This document shows positions 11,957-24,228 of a DNA stretch of 64,000 nucleotides, in pieces. Numbering within the stretch: the stretch's first letter is position 1; each line of letters starts with the position of its first letter. Position numbers and translations under genes: made by a program. Origin of the DNA: Dugong dugon (Eukaryota; Chordata; Mammalia; Sirenia; Dugongidae); the NCBI GenBank assembly GCA_030035585.1, contig CM057469.1, forward strand, positions 115,608,650 to 115,672,649, read 5' to 3'. The notes below the pieces were generated by a model that did no database searches, was not told the origin of the DNA, and saw only the letters and a list, made by a program, of their open reading frames with translations.

Positions 11957-13136
11957 ATTACAGTTTTATGATGTATGTTGGGGAACTACCACACAAGGGT
12001 GACCTAAAATAACTGTCTTATTTTGGTTCTTTTTAGACCATGTTTCTAACACAACTTTGAACTCTAAACCTATGCTCTAAACAATAAGAATTAAAATAGT
12101 TATGTTGTTGTTGGTTGCTAAATCCCTTTTCTTTTCCCCATATTGGTCATTAAGAGGTAAGACTCCGGTTTCCTAAGGCTAGCTTTAGAGTCTGCACTTT
12201 ATTCTGGTTTCTTTTTTCTTTTCTTTAGTCCCCTCTGCCCTCCTCCTTCCTTATCCTTCCCAGCTTTGCATTTCATTTCATTAGGTTCGAAATATATATA
12301 TATATATGATTACATATTTGCAACACCTACTTTAGAATTTTTACTTGCAACGTTTGATATTGTTACTCATTGCAATCTGTCTTTAAAGTAGGATTGGAAT
12401 TCTCGTCCCCATCCTTCATAGATGTTAGTGGCCCAAGTACAGAGAAAAGGCGAGCTTCTGCAGATTCAGCGAAGGACATACAAGCGTGGACATCCCTTTC
12501 TTTTGCATAGGCCCTCTCTATTTTAGATTGGCAACGACACAGAAGTAAATTTTCACAAAGGACCAGGGGTTTCAGGAAGCATCAGCTTAGATAAATGGAG
12601 TGGTTTCATGGTGAGTAAACTAGTCAACCTGATGACGAAAGATCTCCTTTCTTGCCTTTTTCATTGTTTGGTTTTTGTCAATAGAAACATTATATATATG
12701 TATATATATCTTATGCGAGTATCAGTGCCTTGTTTTTTCTAATTGCATGTGCAGTGGAGAGTAAATTAAATCTGGATGGGAGAAAATAGATATTCTGTAA
12801 CACCTGCTGTGTTTCAAGCATTTTAATTTAATAGTGTGAGTTAATTTTCAGCATAGTCCAAGTTATTAATGTTTAAAATTGGTATAATTTAAGATCATAT
12901 TTAGAAATCTGTATCAAACAAGAGACACTTGCATTACGTTGTTGAAAAAAATAAATAAGAGTTCATCCTCAAAATTAAGTTATCTAAAAAATTTTGATGT
13001 AACTTTTTATTATTACAGAGTTATCACATTGTAGGAATTTTAGAAACTGTAATAATTTTAGAAACTCAATAATAAAATTAGAAATAATGCACCGACGTTC
13101 ACACAGATACACATATATGTGTATAATATATATGAC
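11957..13136. other. Single-copy DNA with microsatellites; candidate exon inside
   Basis: Holds (at)n runs near 12290-12307 and 12693-12710, a pyrimidine-rich tract at 12210-12260, and a CpG-containing segment at about 12390-12640. That segment stands out from its AT-rich surroundings and contains the splice-flanked open stretch listed separately. No recognised repeat. Confidence 0.4.
12527..12610 (+). other. Candidate 84-nt exon with consensus splice sites (speculative)
   Basis: Upstream is a pyrimidine-rich acceptor (ccctctctattttag, ending 12526). Downstream is a consensus donor (atg followed by gtgagtaa at 12611). Between them are 28 codons in phase 0 with no stop; the peptide starts IGNDTEVNFHKGPG and ends DKWSGFM. 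Codons include CpG-bearing ones in an otherwise CpG-poor area. I do not recognise the protein. An 84-nt open stretch can occur by chance, so this is only a candidate. Confidence 0.2.
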
Positions 13137-13147
13137 ATATAAATATA

Positions 13148-13353
13148 AAAACTTGTTGCTATTGAGTTTATTCTTACTCATAGTGACCCCATGTGTTATA
13201 GAGTAGAACTGCTCCATAGGGTTTTCTTGGCTGTAATGTGTATGGAAGAATATCACCAGACCTTTCTTCCAAGACATTGTTGTGTGTGTGTTTGAGCTGC
13301 CAATTTTTAAGTAAGTAGTTGAGTGCAAACCATTGGCACCACCCAGCAACCTT
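13148..13353 (-). mobile_element. AfroSINE, older subtype, with 11-bp target duplication
   Basis: Antisense: cttgttgctattgagtttat, then actcatagtgaccccatgtg and ccatagggttttcttggctg, ending at the tRNA-like head near 13350. It is flanked by atataaatata at 13137-13147 and 13354-13364. Confidence 0.9.
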
Positions 13354-13849
13354 ATATAAATATAGATACAAGAAATATGTGCTGGTGGAAATTTAGAAAA
13401 AATATATTTCTCTGATTTTACATTCTAGGAGATGAGCATCATTTATCTACATGAGGGAGAAAATGGGATTTAATTTACAACATAGCTTTGTGATATGCAT
13501 GAGTATAATTGAGAAACAGTCCTCACCTAACCACTGAGCCATAATAAGATGATCCAAACTCAAACATAAAATGACAACCTAATTACTCTGAAAAAGAAAA
13601 GAAACAATTTTGGTGGACTAGGCCCTGTGGTGGTGGTGGAAAGACAGAAAGAATATGACTGCAATAACGTGGGGTATAAGAGTGACATAGTCAATGAAAA
13701 ATTACCTGTAACAAGGAATTACTGATGGACTTTAGGGATGTGGTTTTTAGTACTCAAATTCAATTGGCTTGCTATAGTGCATTCACTCTTTGTTATCTCA
13801 AAACCAGCAGAAGGTATTCTCTACCCTTCCTTCTTTTGCTCCTTCCTTC

Positions 13850-14090
13850 CTTCAACATGTATTTATTGTCTACTTTATGCCTAATATTGTGTTGGCTATA
13901 AGGCGGTGAGCAAAAGCAGATGAAGACCCTTCCTTCATGAAACTTACATTCTAGTGGAAGAGACAGACATTAATCAAATACATTGTGCAAACAAACGTAA
14001 GTGAACTCTGAACAATGTTATTGCAAAGGGGAGGTACAGTATGCTGTGAGACCACATAACAGAGGGATTTGATCTACACTAAGTGTGCAC
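13850..14090 (-). mobile_element. Ancient L2-type 3' region (tentative)
   Basis: tcaacatgtatttattgtct, gcctaatattgtgttggcta, then ggtgagcaaaagcagatgaa, cttacattctagtggaagag and acagacattaatcaaat. The order matches the antisense of a common mammalian L2-type 3' end (tatttattgagcacctac ... ccctcatggagc ... ctagtggggg). Ends are uncertain. Confidence 0.5.
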
Positions 14091-14099
14091 TTTGGGGGA

Positions 14100-16207
14100 A
14101 AAGAAGGAAGAAGGCCAGTTTTTCAGTCTGAGATTAAGTAGTGTAGGAAAATGATAGGACAGAGTGACTCACAAGGTGGGGGTAATGAGCTGGGATCCCC
14201 ATTTGCCATGGTCTGTGGACCAGGTTGAGACACTGACAGTGGGAAGAGCTGCTTCTCTCCATTGAGCAAACTGCAGCCTGTCCTCCTCTCTGGTTCCGGC
14301 TCAGATGGAATGAAAGTTGATAGCAGACTCCGAGAGAAGACGGGCATCTTACACTTACAGTCTCAAAAGGCTTCCCTAGCGGTACCCAGTAAAATATGTT
14401 TGGTTTATGCTCCAACTTTCTTGATTCACCTCTGCATCTTTTCTTTGGAAAATATTCTTTTAATTTTTAACTGGTGGAAGGACTTTTTTAAGCTCCTAGT
14501 GATGATGTAGACTTCTTTTTTATATCGATTGAGTTATTTCAAAGTGAAAGTTGGGTAGTCAAAGGAGTCAAGAGTCTTGTCCCAGAAGCACTACTCTTTA
14601 CATTTGATTCTTTAAAGCATTTAAAATTAAATATTTATAAAAGAATTTTTGAGCTCATGGGAAAGAGAGCAGTAACAAAAGCTGGGGATCAGGGAAATAA
14701 ATCAATTTTTAGAATAATTTCAAAAGTGAAGAGAGTTGTCCTTTGGCAGAATTTAGAGGACATTCTAAATAACAAACTCAAAAAGAAGGAAAAGATGTCT
14801 TCATAAATAATTGGTTGATTATTTTTCTTGGCAGGAAAAGAAAAAAAAAAAAGATTCTGTCAAGGAAGTTGAAGATATTGAAGTTCTGTAACTGGTTTGA
14901 AAAGAGAAGATAATAACCCAATAAGTGTCTTTGATAGTGATTTTGTTAAAAATTTAAAAGGGAAAACTTTGTATGAAGAAACAGAATTGCTTCTGTGGAA
15001 AACATGCTTCAATTATAAGTCATCTAGAAAAACAAAAGTTCCCAAGCCACCTAGATAAACTGAGAAAAGTGCCTACTAATATATCCATCATTTTCAGTTT
15101 GATGTGTCATGTTTTGATCTGATATTGTAAAATGTTCTGACAGAAGGCAAAAATCTCTGCAGATGAGTTAAAATACAATTAAAATGCTTAGACTGTCTTT
15201 AGAACAATTGTAATTTCTTCCTTTTATACTTTAAAATTTCAGTTATTATGAACATAGTGTTTCTTTAAAAATACATCTTTAAGTGAAAGTATTTTAATTA
15301 ATACAAAAACCTTCAGCCACAAACTATGGTTCACATCTACGCACATCTTCACTCAGAGCAATCTGACTCTCCATAGTCTACATTATTGCTTGACGTTGGC
15401 TAATAAAGCGTAGTTAAGTTTGCTTTGTTTATGAGCAAACGCCACAATCCATTCCACCACTGGAAGTACAATGACAGAGGGGGCCGCATTCACTCCTTCC
15501 TGGATAAGAAAATACAAATTTAATGAATATGAAGAAATTAAACATCTGCAAGATTTCTTCATTAATGGTGCTGTGTATAAATTTCCTGACTCCTGCTGGA
15601 TTTTTGTTTCCTCCACTTATTCTTCTTCCCCACTTCAAGATTAAATTCAATCAAGATACACTAACAACTTGGGTCATGTTTCACAACCTTAAAAACCAGT
15701 TTGTGTTTATACTCTTATACTCTTTCTAGTCATTTTGTGTGAGAGGTTTTGACATGCTGTTTTTAATTTTGAATGACATTATCAGGGAAATCTAAGCTAA
15801 TTGAAGAAATAATTACTCCTGGTAGAGTATGATTTGTTATTTTATATTGAGTCTGATAATGCTTCATTTAAAACAACAAATTGGAAATGGAGGGTTAGAA
15901 TGGATGCACAACTTGAAGAATATAATCAATGTCATTGAATTATATGTGTAGAAATGGTTGATTTGGTGTACTTTCTGCTGTGTATATTCTCAATAACAAC
16001 AAAAATAAAATAAATTATAAAAAAAATTTCAGCTTCCATTTTTCTAATTTCATTTTTTTTTAATACCCTGTGATCTTTTTCAAAATTTCAGGCTAATTAT
16101 TTGGTACATCAGAAAATGATGATATTTACAAATATAAAGTTATTGTTGAAGCACCAAATGTTACCACAAGTTCTTAAAAGGTCTATATTTTGGTTATTTT
16201 GGTAATA
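14100..16207. other. Single-copy DNA, no gene supported
   Basis: The open frames at 14123-14510 have no recognised domain and overlap each other on both strands. The minus-strand open stretch near 15383-15499 is listed separately. The remainder is AT-rich without recognised repeats. Confidence 0.4.
15383..15499 (-). other. Candidate terminal exon on the minus strand (weak)
   Basis: On the minus strand an acceptor-like tract (tttgtattttcttatccag) is followed by 38 open codons and a TAA at 15383-15385. The peptide begins EGVNAAPSVIVLPVVEW. The segment carries several CpG dinucleotides, unlike its surroundings. I do not recognise the protein. A second frame over the same bases is Cys-rich and also open for 22 codons, so the choice of frame is arbitrary. 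Probably chance. Confidence 0.12.
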
Positions 16208-16376
16208 CAGTAAAACCTGTGAAAGCCAGAACTTGTGTAAGGTTGAAACCTGTCAGAAAAGGAAAACACAAGTATTTTTCACTAAAAGGAGCGATAGAAA
16301 AGTGGTAAGATGGCACCCTGTCAAAAGCAGAAAACTTACAAGAATCATCACATTCCAGCTGTCACAGATTTCATTG
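16208..16376 (+). mobile_element. Tigger-like MITE, copy 1
   Basis: A 169-bp element whose ends are inverted: cagtaaaacctgtgaaagcc at the left, and at the right ctgtcacagatttcattg, whose reverse complement begins caatgaaatctgtgacagc. 18 of 24 terminal bases match. A TA lies immediately outside on the left. The interior (cgatagaaaagtggtaag, then a caccctgtcaaaagcag segment) is shared with 53808-53993 in the opposite orientation. TA flank and cagt ends fit non-autonomous pogo/Tigger DNA transposons. Confidence 0.7.
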
Positions 16377-17121
16377 TGTTATAGTCCAACGTATTATGAA
16401 TCCACTTATTGCATTGCTGACTATTATATTAGAAGAACATATCCTCAGTATATGGGCTTGGACCTTTCCTGATATATCATTTTTTAAAGAAATATTTCTA
16501 AAGCACAAATATTTAGGCGCTAAGAACAGAGGTAACAAAGTGCTTAGGATTGAGCCTTGCACCGATCGATCATATGTTTCTAATTACTTGCATTATTTCC
16601 CATGAATTAATAGAAATAGAACTGAATATTTAAAAAAGCTTCTGTCCCAAAACACAACTTTCTAATAAATACATATTTAACAAGAATCTGAGTAAATGTA
16701 TTGAGACTGTAGTAGACAAGTTACACCAAATTCTACATCTCTTAAGTTAACCAGGCCGTAAGTTTAATAGCAAATATGAGGTTGGCAATACATTATAATT
16801 TGACATTAAAATATTTAATGTTTCAAGCACAGTTTAAAATAATTACATCATGTTTAGTTTTTTAATTATATATTTATGAATCCTGAAGCACTTTTGAGAA
16901 ACACTATTATAGGTAAACTTTTCCTAAACCCTCTCCACAAGAAGTAGAGAAAGAGCTCATCTTTGGTCTGGTCTAGCTTTCACAGAGGGCTTATTATGGA
17001 GCTTTTCGAAATTCTATCTATCCCCTAGCTGTATTACTCTCTTCAGGATGAGCATATTTGTCCATCATTATGCACATCTGTGATTCTTTATTCTTTTCTT
17101 TATCTACAACCTATTGCTTGG

Positions 17122-17646
17122 TGTCATGGATTGAATCATGTCCCCCCAAAATCATGTCAACTTGGGTAGGCCATGATTCCCAGTATTGTATGGTTGTCTT
17201 CCATTTTGTGATTGTAATTTTCCTATATGTTGTAAATCCTAATCTCTGCCTGTGGTTAATGAGACAAGATTGGATTATGTTGAAGAGGATTAGGGTGGGA
17301 TGCAGCACCCTTGCTGGGGTCACATCCCTGATCCAAGGTAAAGGGAGTTTCCTTGGTGTGTGGCCTGCACCACTTTTAATCTTACAAGAGATAAAAGGAA
17401 AGGGAAAAGAGCAGAGAGGGGGGACCCTCATACAACAAGAAAGCAGCATCAGGAGCAGAGCGAGTCCTTTTGAGCTGGGTTTCTGTGACGACAAGCACAG
17501 GGGAAGATTGATGACAAGGACCTTCCTCCAGAGCCAACAGAGAGAGAAAATCTTCCCCTGGAGCTGATATCCTGAATTAAATTTCTGTTTGTTGAAGCCA
17601 TCCACTTGTGATATTTCTGTTATAGCAGCATTAGATGACTAAGACA
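17122..17646 (+). mobile_element. Solo LTR, ERVL-MaLR type, 525 bp
   Basis: It starts tgtcatggattgaatcatgt and ends gatgactaagaca (TG...CA-type ends). It is related to 47400-47915, 57004-57518 and 63804-end, which are in the other orientation. The flanking cttgg/cttga gives a 5-bp target duplication with one mismatch. The long open frames on both strands here (up to 169 codons) follow from the LTR's moderate GC content and are not genes. Confidence 0.85.
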
Positions 17647-17651
17647 CTTGA

Positions 17652-18693
17652 TTTACTATTTATTTTCCAACTTTATGGAGAGACTTCAAATGAAGCTAAA
17701 TAATAGTGTTTTATTCAGTTTAGTGAAAAAGCCTGCATTTCTTAAAATTTAAATAAATATTTGTTATTTTTGATTTCTAATAACTATTGTTTATAGAACA
17801 ATTAATTCAACTCCTGTTTGTTTTATAAGAAATACCCATTAAATTTATCAAATGCCTTGGACAGCAATCGATTAAGGTAAATGTGTTGATCTGATCGATT
17901 GATAAAGGAAGAAAAATATCAAAGGAAACAGTCTGTATGTTAAAAGCTAATACAGAAGATATAGCAAGAAGATATAATTAATATGTAAAAGAAGATAAGA
18001 GATGGAAAATCCAAATTATAATTTATCACAAATTTTAAGTGGATTAAAATAACTTACAAATATTGAAGTTAAATACTGGGTTAGAAAATGGTGCTTAAAT
18101 ACATTTTTGTGCATGCATTTCTTTTTTTGCTAAAATTATATTTAAAAGAAAGTAATACAGAGAGAGAAAAAAAGTTATACATGTGAAAAAACATTTCCAC
18201 TTGAAGGGTTGTCTTTGATTCATTTCTAAATTTCAGCATATAACATGGTGGCTTCTAGTTAGTATTTTGGAGAGTGATGATAATCGCTCACAAAGCAGTT
18301 ATGTTTTCTTAAAAACCTGGCTGGGCAATACAATTTTTTCAAAGCAATTGAAATAGTATAAGATATGATAGATGTGATTTGCTTCTTCTATTGATCCAAT
18401 GCCATGATCTATCTATCATCAAGTGAATACATTTATTGAGCAATTTTTAAGGAAAGCATTATTAAAACCCAATCGATTTGAAGATCTCAGCCAGAGTAAG
18501 AGTTTTTTTTTTTTTTTTAAATATCAATTGCTTTTTCCATACATGTGGGCTAAGCTACAAAGTTAATAATAAAGCAAACACACACTTCATAGGACAGTTT
18601 TCTTCAATGATAAAATTCAGCTGTTCTTAAATTTGTAAGAGAGATAACAATCTAATTAAGGAAACAAAACGCTTGTAAATTGCCATTGAAGTA
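17652..18693. other. AT-rich single-copy DNA
   Basis: No gene or recognised repeat apart from a T17 tract at about 18503-18520. Confidence 0.4.
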
Positions 18694-18704
18694 TAGAAAC
18701 AATA

Positions 18705-18893
18705 AAAACCAAAAAAAAAAAAAACCGCCAAAAAACCTAAACCCGTTGCTGTCAAGTGGATGCCGACTCATAACAACCCTACAGGACAGAGTAGAATTGT
18801 CCCATAGGGTTTCCAAGGAGTGGCCAGTGGATTTGAAAAGCAGACCCTTTGGTTAGCAGCTTGACTCTTAACCACTGCACCACTAGGGCTCCT
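18705..18893 (-). mobile_element. AfroSINE, young subtype
   Basis: A-rich antisense tail (caaaaaaaaaaaaaacc), then cccgttgctgtcaagtgga, tgtcccatagggtttccaag and gactcttaaccactgcacca, with head ctagggctcct. It is flanked by imperfect repeats agaaacaataa (left) and agaaacagtaa (right). Confidence 0.93.
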
Positions 18894-18906
18894 ACAGAAA
18901 CAGTAA

Positions 18907-21040
18907 CGAAATCTAAAGCATAAATTTAATGTGATCATGCTTCCCAGTTTGCCTAAGACTGACCAGTTTATGCCTATTGTTTCACTAGCCTGTCTAATTT
19001 AACATTTGTCTTAGATTTTTACATTTTTAACAAGTATTATTACTCCTAGTTGCATTAAGATAATCCTCATGGGTTGCTAGACATCAACGGGTACTTAAAG
19101 CTTCTGCCATGCTCATATCTGGTGTGTGAAACACACATGCAGTGAACTAACGTCTCACTTTAATGCATGATTAAATGAAAAAGACAACCAGAAATAATTT
19201 TTTTATTCCTTTTCTAATTCTTTGCAGACTGTATGTAATTAATACTTCTCTTTCACAGCCAGTCTACTGGGTGCTTGGTTAAACCACTTGAGCTAGGACA
19301 CTGTTGACTAAGACGTAATTCCTTCCAGGTCTCAGGTATGGTGCATATACTAATAGATGCTGTTTCCCCTTAGCCTCTTAATGTATATTTTTGGTAAAAA
19401 AATGAATTTTTGAAAACATTTTATAACAACTATTTTGTTAATCTATCAATGGAAAACCTTCAGTCAACAAATATCTACACATACCCATACACACATAACT
19501 TACACATATATATAACATACATGTATATATATGTATATGTGCATATTGTTCCTTTCACTTTAAAAATTATGTGGATTTGGAAATTAAATAATTTGGTTAT
19601 CTTACTTATAATTGAAAATTCGGATGGTATTCTGTAGAAAGTTTATAGTTTATTCCCCCACTTTTTATCTGTATCAAGATAAGTAGCTAAAGACAACCTG
19701 AACGAGCTAATAAACAGTATCTGAATATCTTGGATCGTTTAAATATTATGTAAACAAAAAAAAGTAGATATTCTTCCGTCTGATTGTAGAATGTTGAACC
19801 CAATGTAATTTACAATTACTTTCCTTTTCCATATTTTACTATTTTCAGTGGGTCTTATCCTCTGTTATCCTCAGCAACAGCCAAAGCAGCAGCAATTTGC
19901 TTGCTACGAGAACCTGTAAATCTTTATATCATGTATTTACACAAATAATGTAGGCCTTCTGCTTGCTACGAGAACCTGTAAATCTTTATATCATGTATTT
20001 ACACAAATAACGTAGGCCTTCAACGTTCGTTTGTCAACTGCCCCCCCTCCCCCGGTACCCTCCCAGGGCATTTATGTAAGCACTGAGATGCCAATTTTTT
20101 TTACCTGTTACTGTAAAAAAGTTAGAATTATCTTGCGTATGAAAATACCTCAAAGGCCCATGTTATTTGCATAAAAATACAGTAAAGTCTTGTGATTCTA
20201 ACAATAGGGCAAACTGTATTAACTCCAAACACTCATTGCTACAAAGCACAAACTTTGCTAGGAAAATATTCATATTAAAAAGAGCATATATTTGTATTTG
20301 AACCAAAGAAGTTAAATTCAGAAGTAGGAGAAATTAGGAGGAAAATTAAAGTTAGGGAAGTAGATATGAGGAGACAATTTATTCATGCCAGGAAGCATGA
20401 CCAGAGGTGGAGAAGGTAGGTGGTTAGATCTGCTGTAAGGAATAGAAAACCTACTTTCTTACCATATGCAGTTTTAGAGTTCACCTTTATACTGTATTAT
20501 AGAAATCCCCAAACAAAGCAATGAAATATTTCCCCCCAAGTTTTGCATTATGACGGGTCACTTAGTGTATGTACTTTCGAAACAACTCTGGAGAGGAAGG
20601 GAAAACAATCTATGCACACACACAAGCATTTCTATAGCATCAGTATGCACGTGCTTTACGTATTCAGACTAGACACCATAAGGCAGAAGAAATTATTGGT
20701 AAAAATAAAGCAATGATATTCTGAAGAAGTCCAATTATAAATTGAACTCAGAAGTAATTGGGAGAACTGATTCCAGGAAAACAAAACTAACAAAGATTTA
20801 TGCGGAAAAAAAATAAAAAACAAGATTTCCCCAAGATCTTAGTTTCTAATATCATTTTCCAATAAAGGCAGTTAGGGCTCCTTGGAGTAATGATTGACTT
20901 TAAGAAAACATACAAGATGAGCCTGGAACATCTTCTAGTGACAGAAAGTAAGTAAATGATCAAAGTGTGTGTGCATGCATACAGGCACACGTGATTGTGC
21001 ACACGCACATACAGACACCCCAAAGGGGATATGTAAAAGT
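18907..21040. other. Single-copy DNA with a tandem duplication
   Basis: Apart from the 62-bp duplication at 19898 it holds a short (at)n/(ac)n stretch at 19483-19545, a C-rich tract at 20041-20067 and a (gt)/(ca)-rich imperfect run at 20960-21017. No gene supported. Confidence 0.4.
19898..20021 (+). repeat. 62-bp tandem duplication
   Basis: Two head-to-tail units, 19898-19959 and 19960-20021, each starting tgcttgctacgagaacctgt and ending gtaggccttc. They differ at one base (aataatg versus aataacg), so the duplication is recent. The unit is not part of any recognised interspersed repeat. Confidence 0.97.
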
Positions 21041-21044
21041 GTCT

Positions 21045-21880
21045 GAAGCTATAAAAATTTGAGCAAAAAAATTAATAAAGTATTAATGGATTATAACCTG
21101 AAGTATAGATCTAAGTATAAACCTAAACCTAAAGTATAAAATGAATATTCATGAATCCATACTGAAATAACTAAATGATTGCCTACATAAACAAAAGGAG
21201 GTGAATAAACAAAATTTCCATGAAGAAGAACTCCATATAATCTATGAAGGAGATGGAGCATTACTCCTCATGGCTTCCTTCCAAAGAGTGGAATATAGAA
21301 AAAGGGAAAAGAAAATAACTTCATAGTGTTACAAAGAAACCTGACAAACATTACCTTAGCCAGGTGATTAAAGTCAACCATCAGTAGTGATAAGTCATAT
21401 TTATAGTATGTCCTCTTGATATGCTGTGATGAGAATTGCACTTTATCTCTGCAGTCTTGCTGTCAAAAACTCATAACTTTAGTCTCTTCATGAGAAAAAC
21501 ATCAAATCCAAATCAGAGGACATTCTACAGAATTCCTTATCCATATTGCTAAAAACTGTCAAGGTCATCAAAAACAAGGAAAATCTGGAAACTGTCAGAG
21601 CCAAGAGGAGCCCAAACAGCATGGTGATTAAATATAATGTGGTATTCTGGATGAGATGCTGGAGTGGAAAAAAGGACATTGGATTAAAACTAAAGATATT
21701 TTAATAACATATGAAGTTTAGTTGACAATAATACCTTGATATTGGTTCCCTATTTATGACAAATGTACTGTACTATCAGATGTTAAAAATGGGGGATATG
21801 AATGTGGGATATACAGAAACCCTCTCTGCCTGCAACTTTCCTGTAAGTCTGAAGCTATCCTAAAATAAAAGGTTTGTTTT
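21045..21880 (+). mobile_element. Old L1 (L1M-type) 3' UTR
   Basis: Recognisable blocks in order: gaaaaacatcaaatccaaat, cagaggacattctacagaat, aaaactgtcaaggtcatcaa, aaacaaggaaaatctggaaa, gaagtttagttgacaata, tatttatgacaaatgtactg, and the terminal aagctatcctaaaataaaagg. This is the usual L1M 3' UTR order. Confidence 0.75.
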
Positions 21881-22002
21881 TAAAAAGTTTTTGAATGTTA
21901 TCTATAAAGAAACACATCATAATTCTGTTAATTATTTCATACGTTTACATATTTCCCGTCGTAACTTTATACCCATGTTTATCTCTATATGTACTCTAAA
22001 TT

Positions 22003-22022
22003 CACACACACACACACACACA
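22003..22022. repeat. (CA)n microsatellite
   Basis: Ten CA units. Confidence 0.95.
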
Positions 22023-22369
22023 GCCATATGTAAAATTTAGAAAAAACACAGGTGGCTTGGTGATCGACATCTTATTTTTGAAATAAGCACTATTCCTTTT
22101 TGCATATCAAATCTAATTTCAGAGATACTTTGTCTTTTCCCTAAAGTACGATATTTTATTGATACCAGGTGTACTTTTTTAATATTTAGATCATGATGAA
22201 TCTCGCAATTTTTTACATGCCACAATTAAATTGGTAGCATTTTTTATTCTTTCCTAATAAGCATAAAATACTGGTACAAATTATAATATAGTAATTAATT
22301 AAATCTTAGTTTTGATGAAATGTTAGTGTACCTTTGTTAAGGATCTATTGGGGCCAAATGCTTCAAGGT

Positions 22370-23060
22370 TTTTGTTTTGTTTTTTGTCTGATAATAGGTT
22401 TTTATTTTTTTAAATGTACATTCTTAATTGATTAGTTGGTTAGGTATAAAATTCTGGTTTTAGAGTTATTTCCCTCAGTGCTTTGAACATATTATTCTAA
22501 TATATTGCTTTCATAGCTGCAGTTGAGTATTCAGTTGACAGTCTGGTTGTTCTTTAAAAAGCAAATTGTATTTCCTGTCTTTTCTTTGTCTTTGGTGTTT
22601 CATGACACTGCGTCTGGCTATTATTTATCCTAACTGCAGTTAACAATACTACCTTAATCTGAGGATTCATATCTATCGTCAGTTTTGAAAATGTTCCAGG
22701 ACTTCATTTTTGAATATTTCCTTTCTCCCCTCTCACCTTGTGTCTTCTTCTGGAATTCCAATTATTTGGATTTTAAGCTTTCTCTTAACAGCCTTTATGC
22801 CATTTGACTTCTATTTCTTGTTTTCTTTCTATTTGCCTGCCATCATTTTCCAAGCTCTTCAGCTCTCTTGTCCAATTCACTAATTATCTCCACAGATGCA
22901 GTTTTAAACTACCAACTGAGTTTTTAATTTAAATTATCATAGTTTGAATTCTTTAATTCTTTTACAAATCTGCCTGCACTTCTGAGATGTTACCTTTATT
23001 GTGTTCAAATTTTTAATTCTTTCTTCCATTTCTTCAAACATTTGAAATACAGTCCTTTCA
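22370..23060 (-). mobile_element. HAL1/L1 ORF1-region remnant
   Basis: Antisense blocks resemble L1/HAL1 ORF1 DNA: taggtataaaattctggttt, ttatttccctcagtgctttg, ttctttgtctttggtgtttc, aatctgaggattcatatcta and tttttgaatatttcctttct. No frame survives. Confidence 0.6.
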
Positions 23061-23149
23061 TTATCTAAATATAATCTTTTGCTGAGAATGTGTCCAATAG
23101 TGAATTTCTGGAGAATTGGGGTCATTATTTATTTTTAATTTTTTATCAT

Positions 23150-23460
23150 GAAATATTTCAGAATACTTAGAAATGGTGATATGCTCATGATACAGATTTT
23201 ATGGTTATTAATAATTTTCTTGAAGTATTTTAAAGAAAACTCCAGACATCATGACACTTTACCTTTTAAATTTCAATATGCATCTCAAAAATGTGAGAAT
23301 AGCTTCAGAGATCAACACCTGATCGATATCACACCTAGAGAAATTAAAAAAATAATTTATTAAAATCATTTAATGTTTACTTCATATTCAAATGTTCATA
23401 ATTATCTCAAAAACATTATTGCCATTGGTTTATCCACTAGAGGTTGAAAGTGCTCATACA
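23150..23460 (-). mobile_element. Old L1M 3'-UTR fragment
   Basis: Antisense text such as aactccagacatcatgacac, tttcaatatgcatctcaaaa, gatatcacacctagagaaat and tcatattcaaatgttcataa matches the common L1M 3'-UTR segment. Ends approximate. Confidence 0.5.
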
Positions 23461-23608
23461 TTGTATTTAGTTGTTTTGTCCCTAAGTATTTTAATCTAGA
23501 CCAGTTCCACCCCAACATTTTTTTTTTTTTTTTTTTTTGCATGCCAATGGCTAATCAATACAGATATGTCCTTCAGCAGTTTTCCTTCAGGCAAGGTTTT
23601 GAACTTCT

Positions 23609-23812
23609 GTTGTTGCTATTGTTGTGCCTTCCAGTTGATTTCTACTCATACCTACCCTATATGGCAAAGTAGAACTGTCCCATAGGGTTCTTTAGGCAGT
23701 AATCGTTGTGGGGGCAGACACCAGTTCCTTTCTCCCTTGCAGCCACTGGATGGGTTCGAACCACCAACTTTTTCATTAGCAGCCAAGCCTGTAACCATTG
23801 CAACTTCTAGAA
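23609..23812 (-). mobile_element. AfroSINE, older subtype
   Basis: tgttgtgccttccagttgat at the tail, then gaactgtcccatagggttct, ttaggcagtaatcgttg and gatgggttcgaaccaccaac (antisense B box), ending near the tRNA-like head. Preceded by a T19 tract at about 23520-23538. Confidence 0.88.
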
Positions 23813-23853
23813 GGAGATATTTTCTAGATATTTCTAAGACCCTCAAGTAATTT

Positions 23854-24028
23854 AAAAAAAAAAAAAAAGAAAAAGAAACTCATTGCCATCCAGTCTATTT
23901 TGAAACATAGCGACCCTATAGGACAGAGAAGAATGCCCAATAGGGTTTCCAAGGAGTGGCTGGTGGATTTGAACTGCTGACCTCTTGGTTAGCAGCCAAG
24001 CTCTTAACCACTGCACCACTGTTGCTTT
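23854..24028 (-). mobile_element. AfroSINE, young subtype
   Basis: A15 tract plus aagaaactcattgccatc, then tagggtttccaaggagtggc, tgctgacctcttggttagca and ctcttaaccactgcacca. Lies 41 bp from the previous SINE in the same orientation. Confidence 0.93.
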
Positions 24029-24228
24029 AACCACAACTTAGAGACAATGAAAATTCATGGGTTCTTATTTTAGTCAATGATTTGTATGACCAATTATTCT
24101 AGGTATTTATTTTATTCTTAAATTACCTCATTTTCCATTATTTGTAATGGAAAAATTATCAATGTATTTCCACTTATTTCAAAAGCTCAATTAATTTACC
24201 TTATATATCATGAAAACACTCATCTTAT

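Noticed and set aside
17058-17605. Open frames of 169 (+) and 164 (-) codons, the longest in the window
   Set aside because: Both lie within the solo LTR at 17122-17646. Open frames on both strands of a GC-richer LTR are compositional, and related LTR copies do not keep the same frames.
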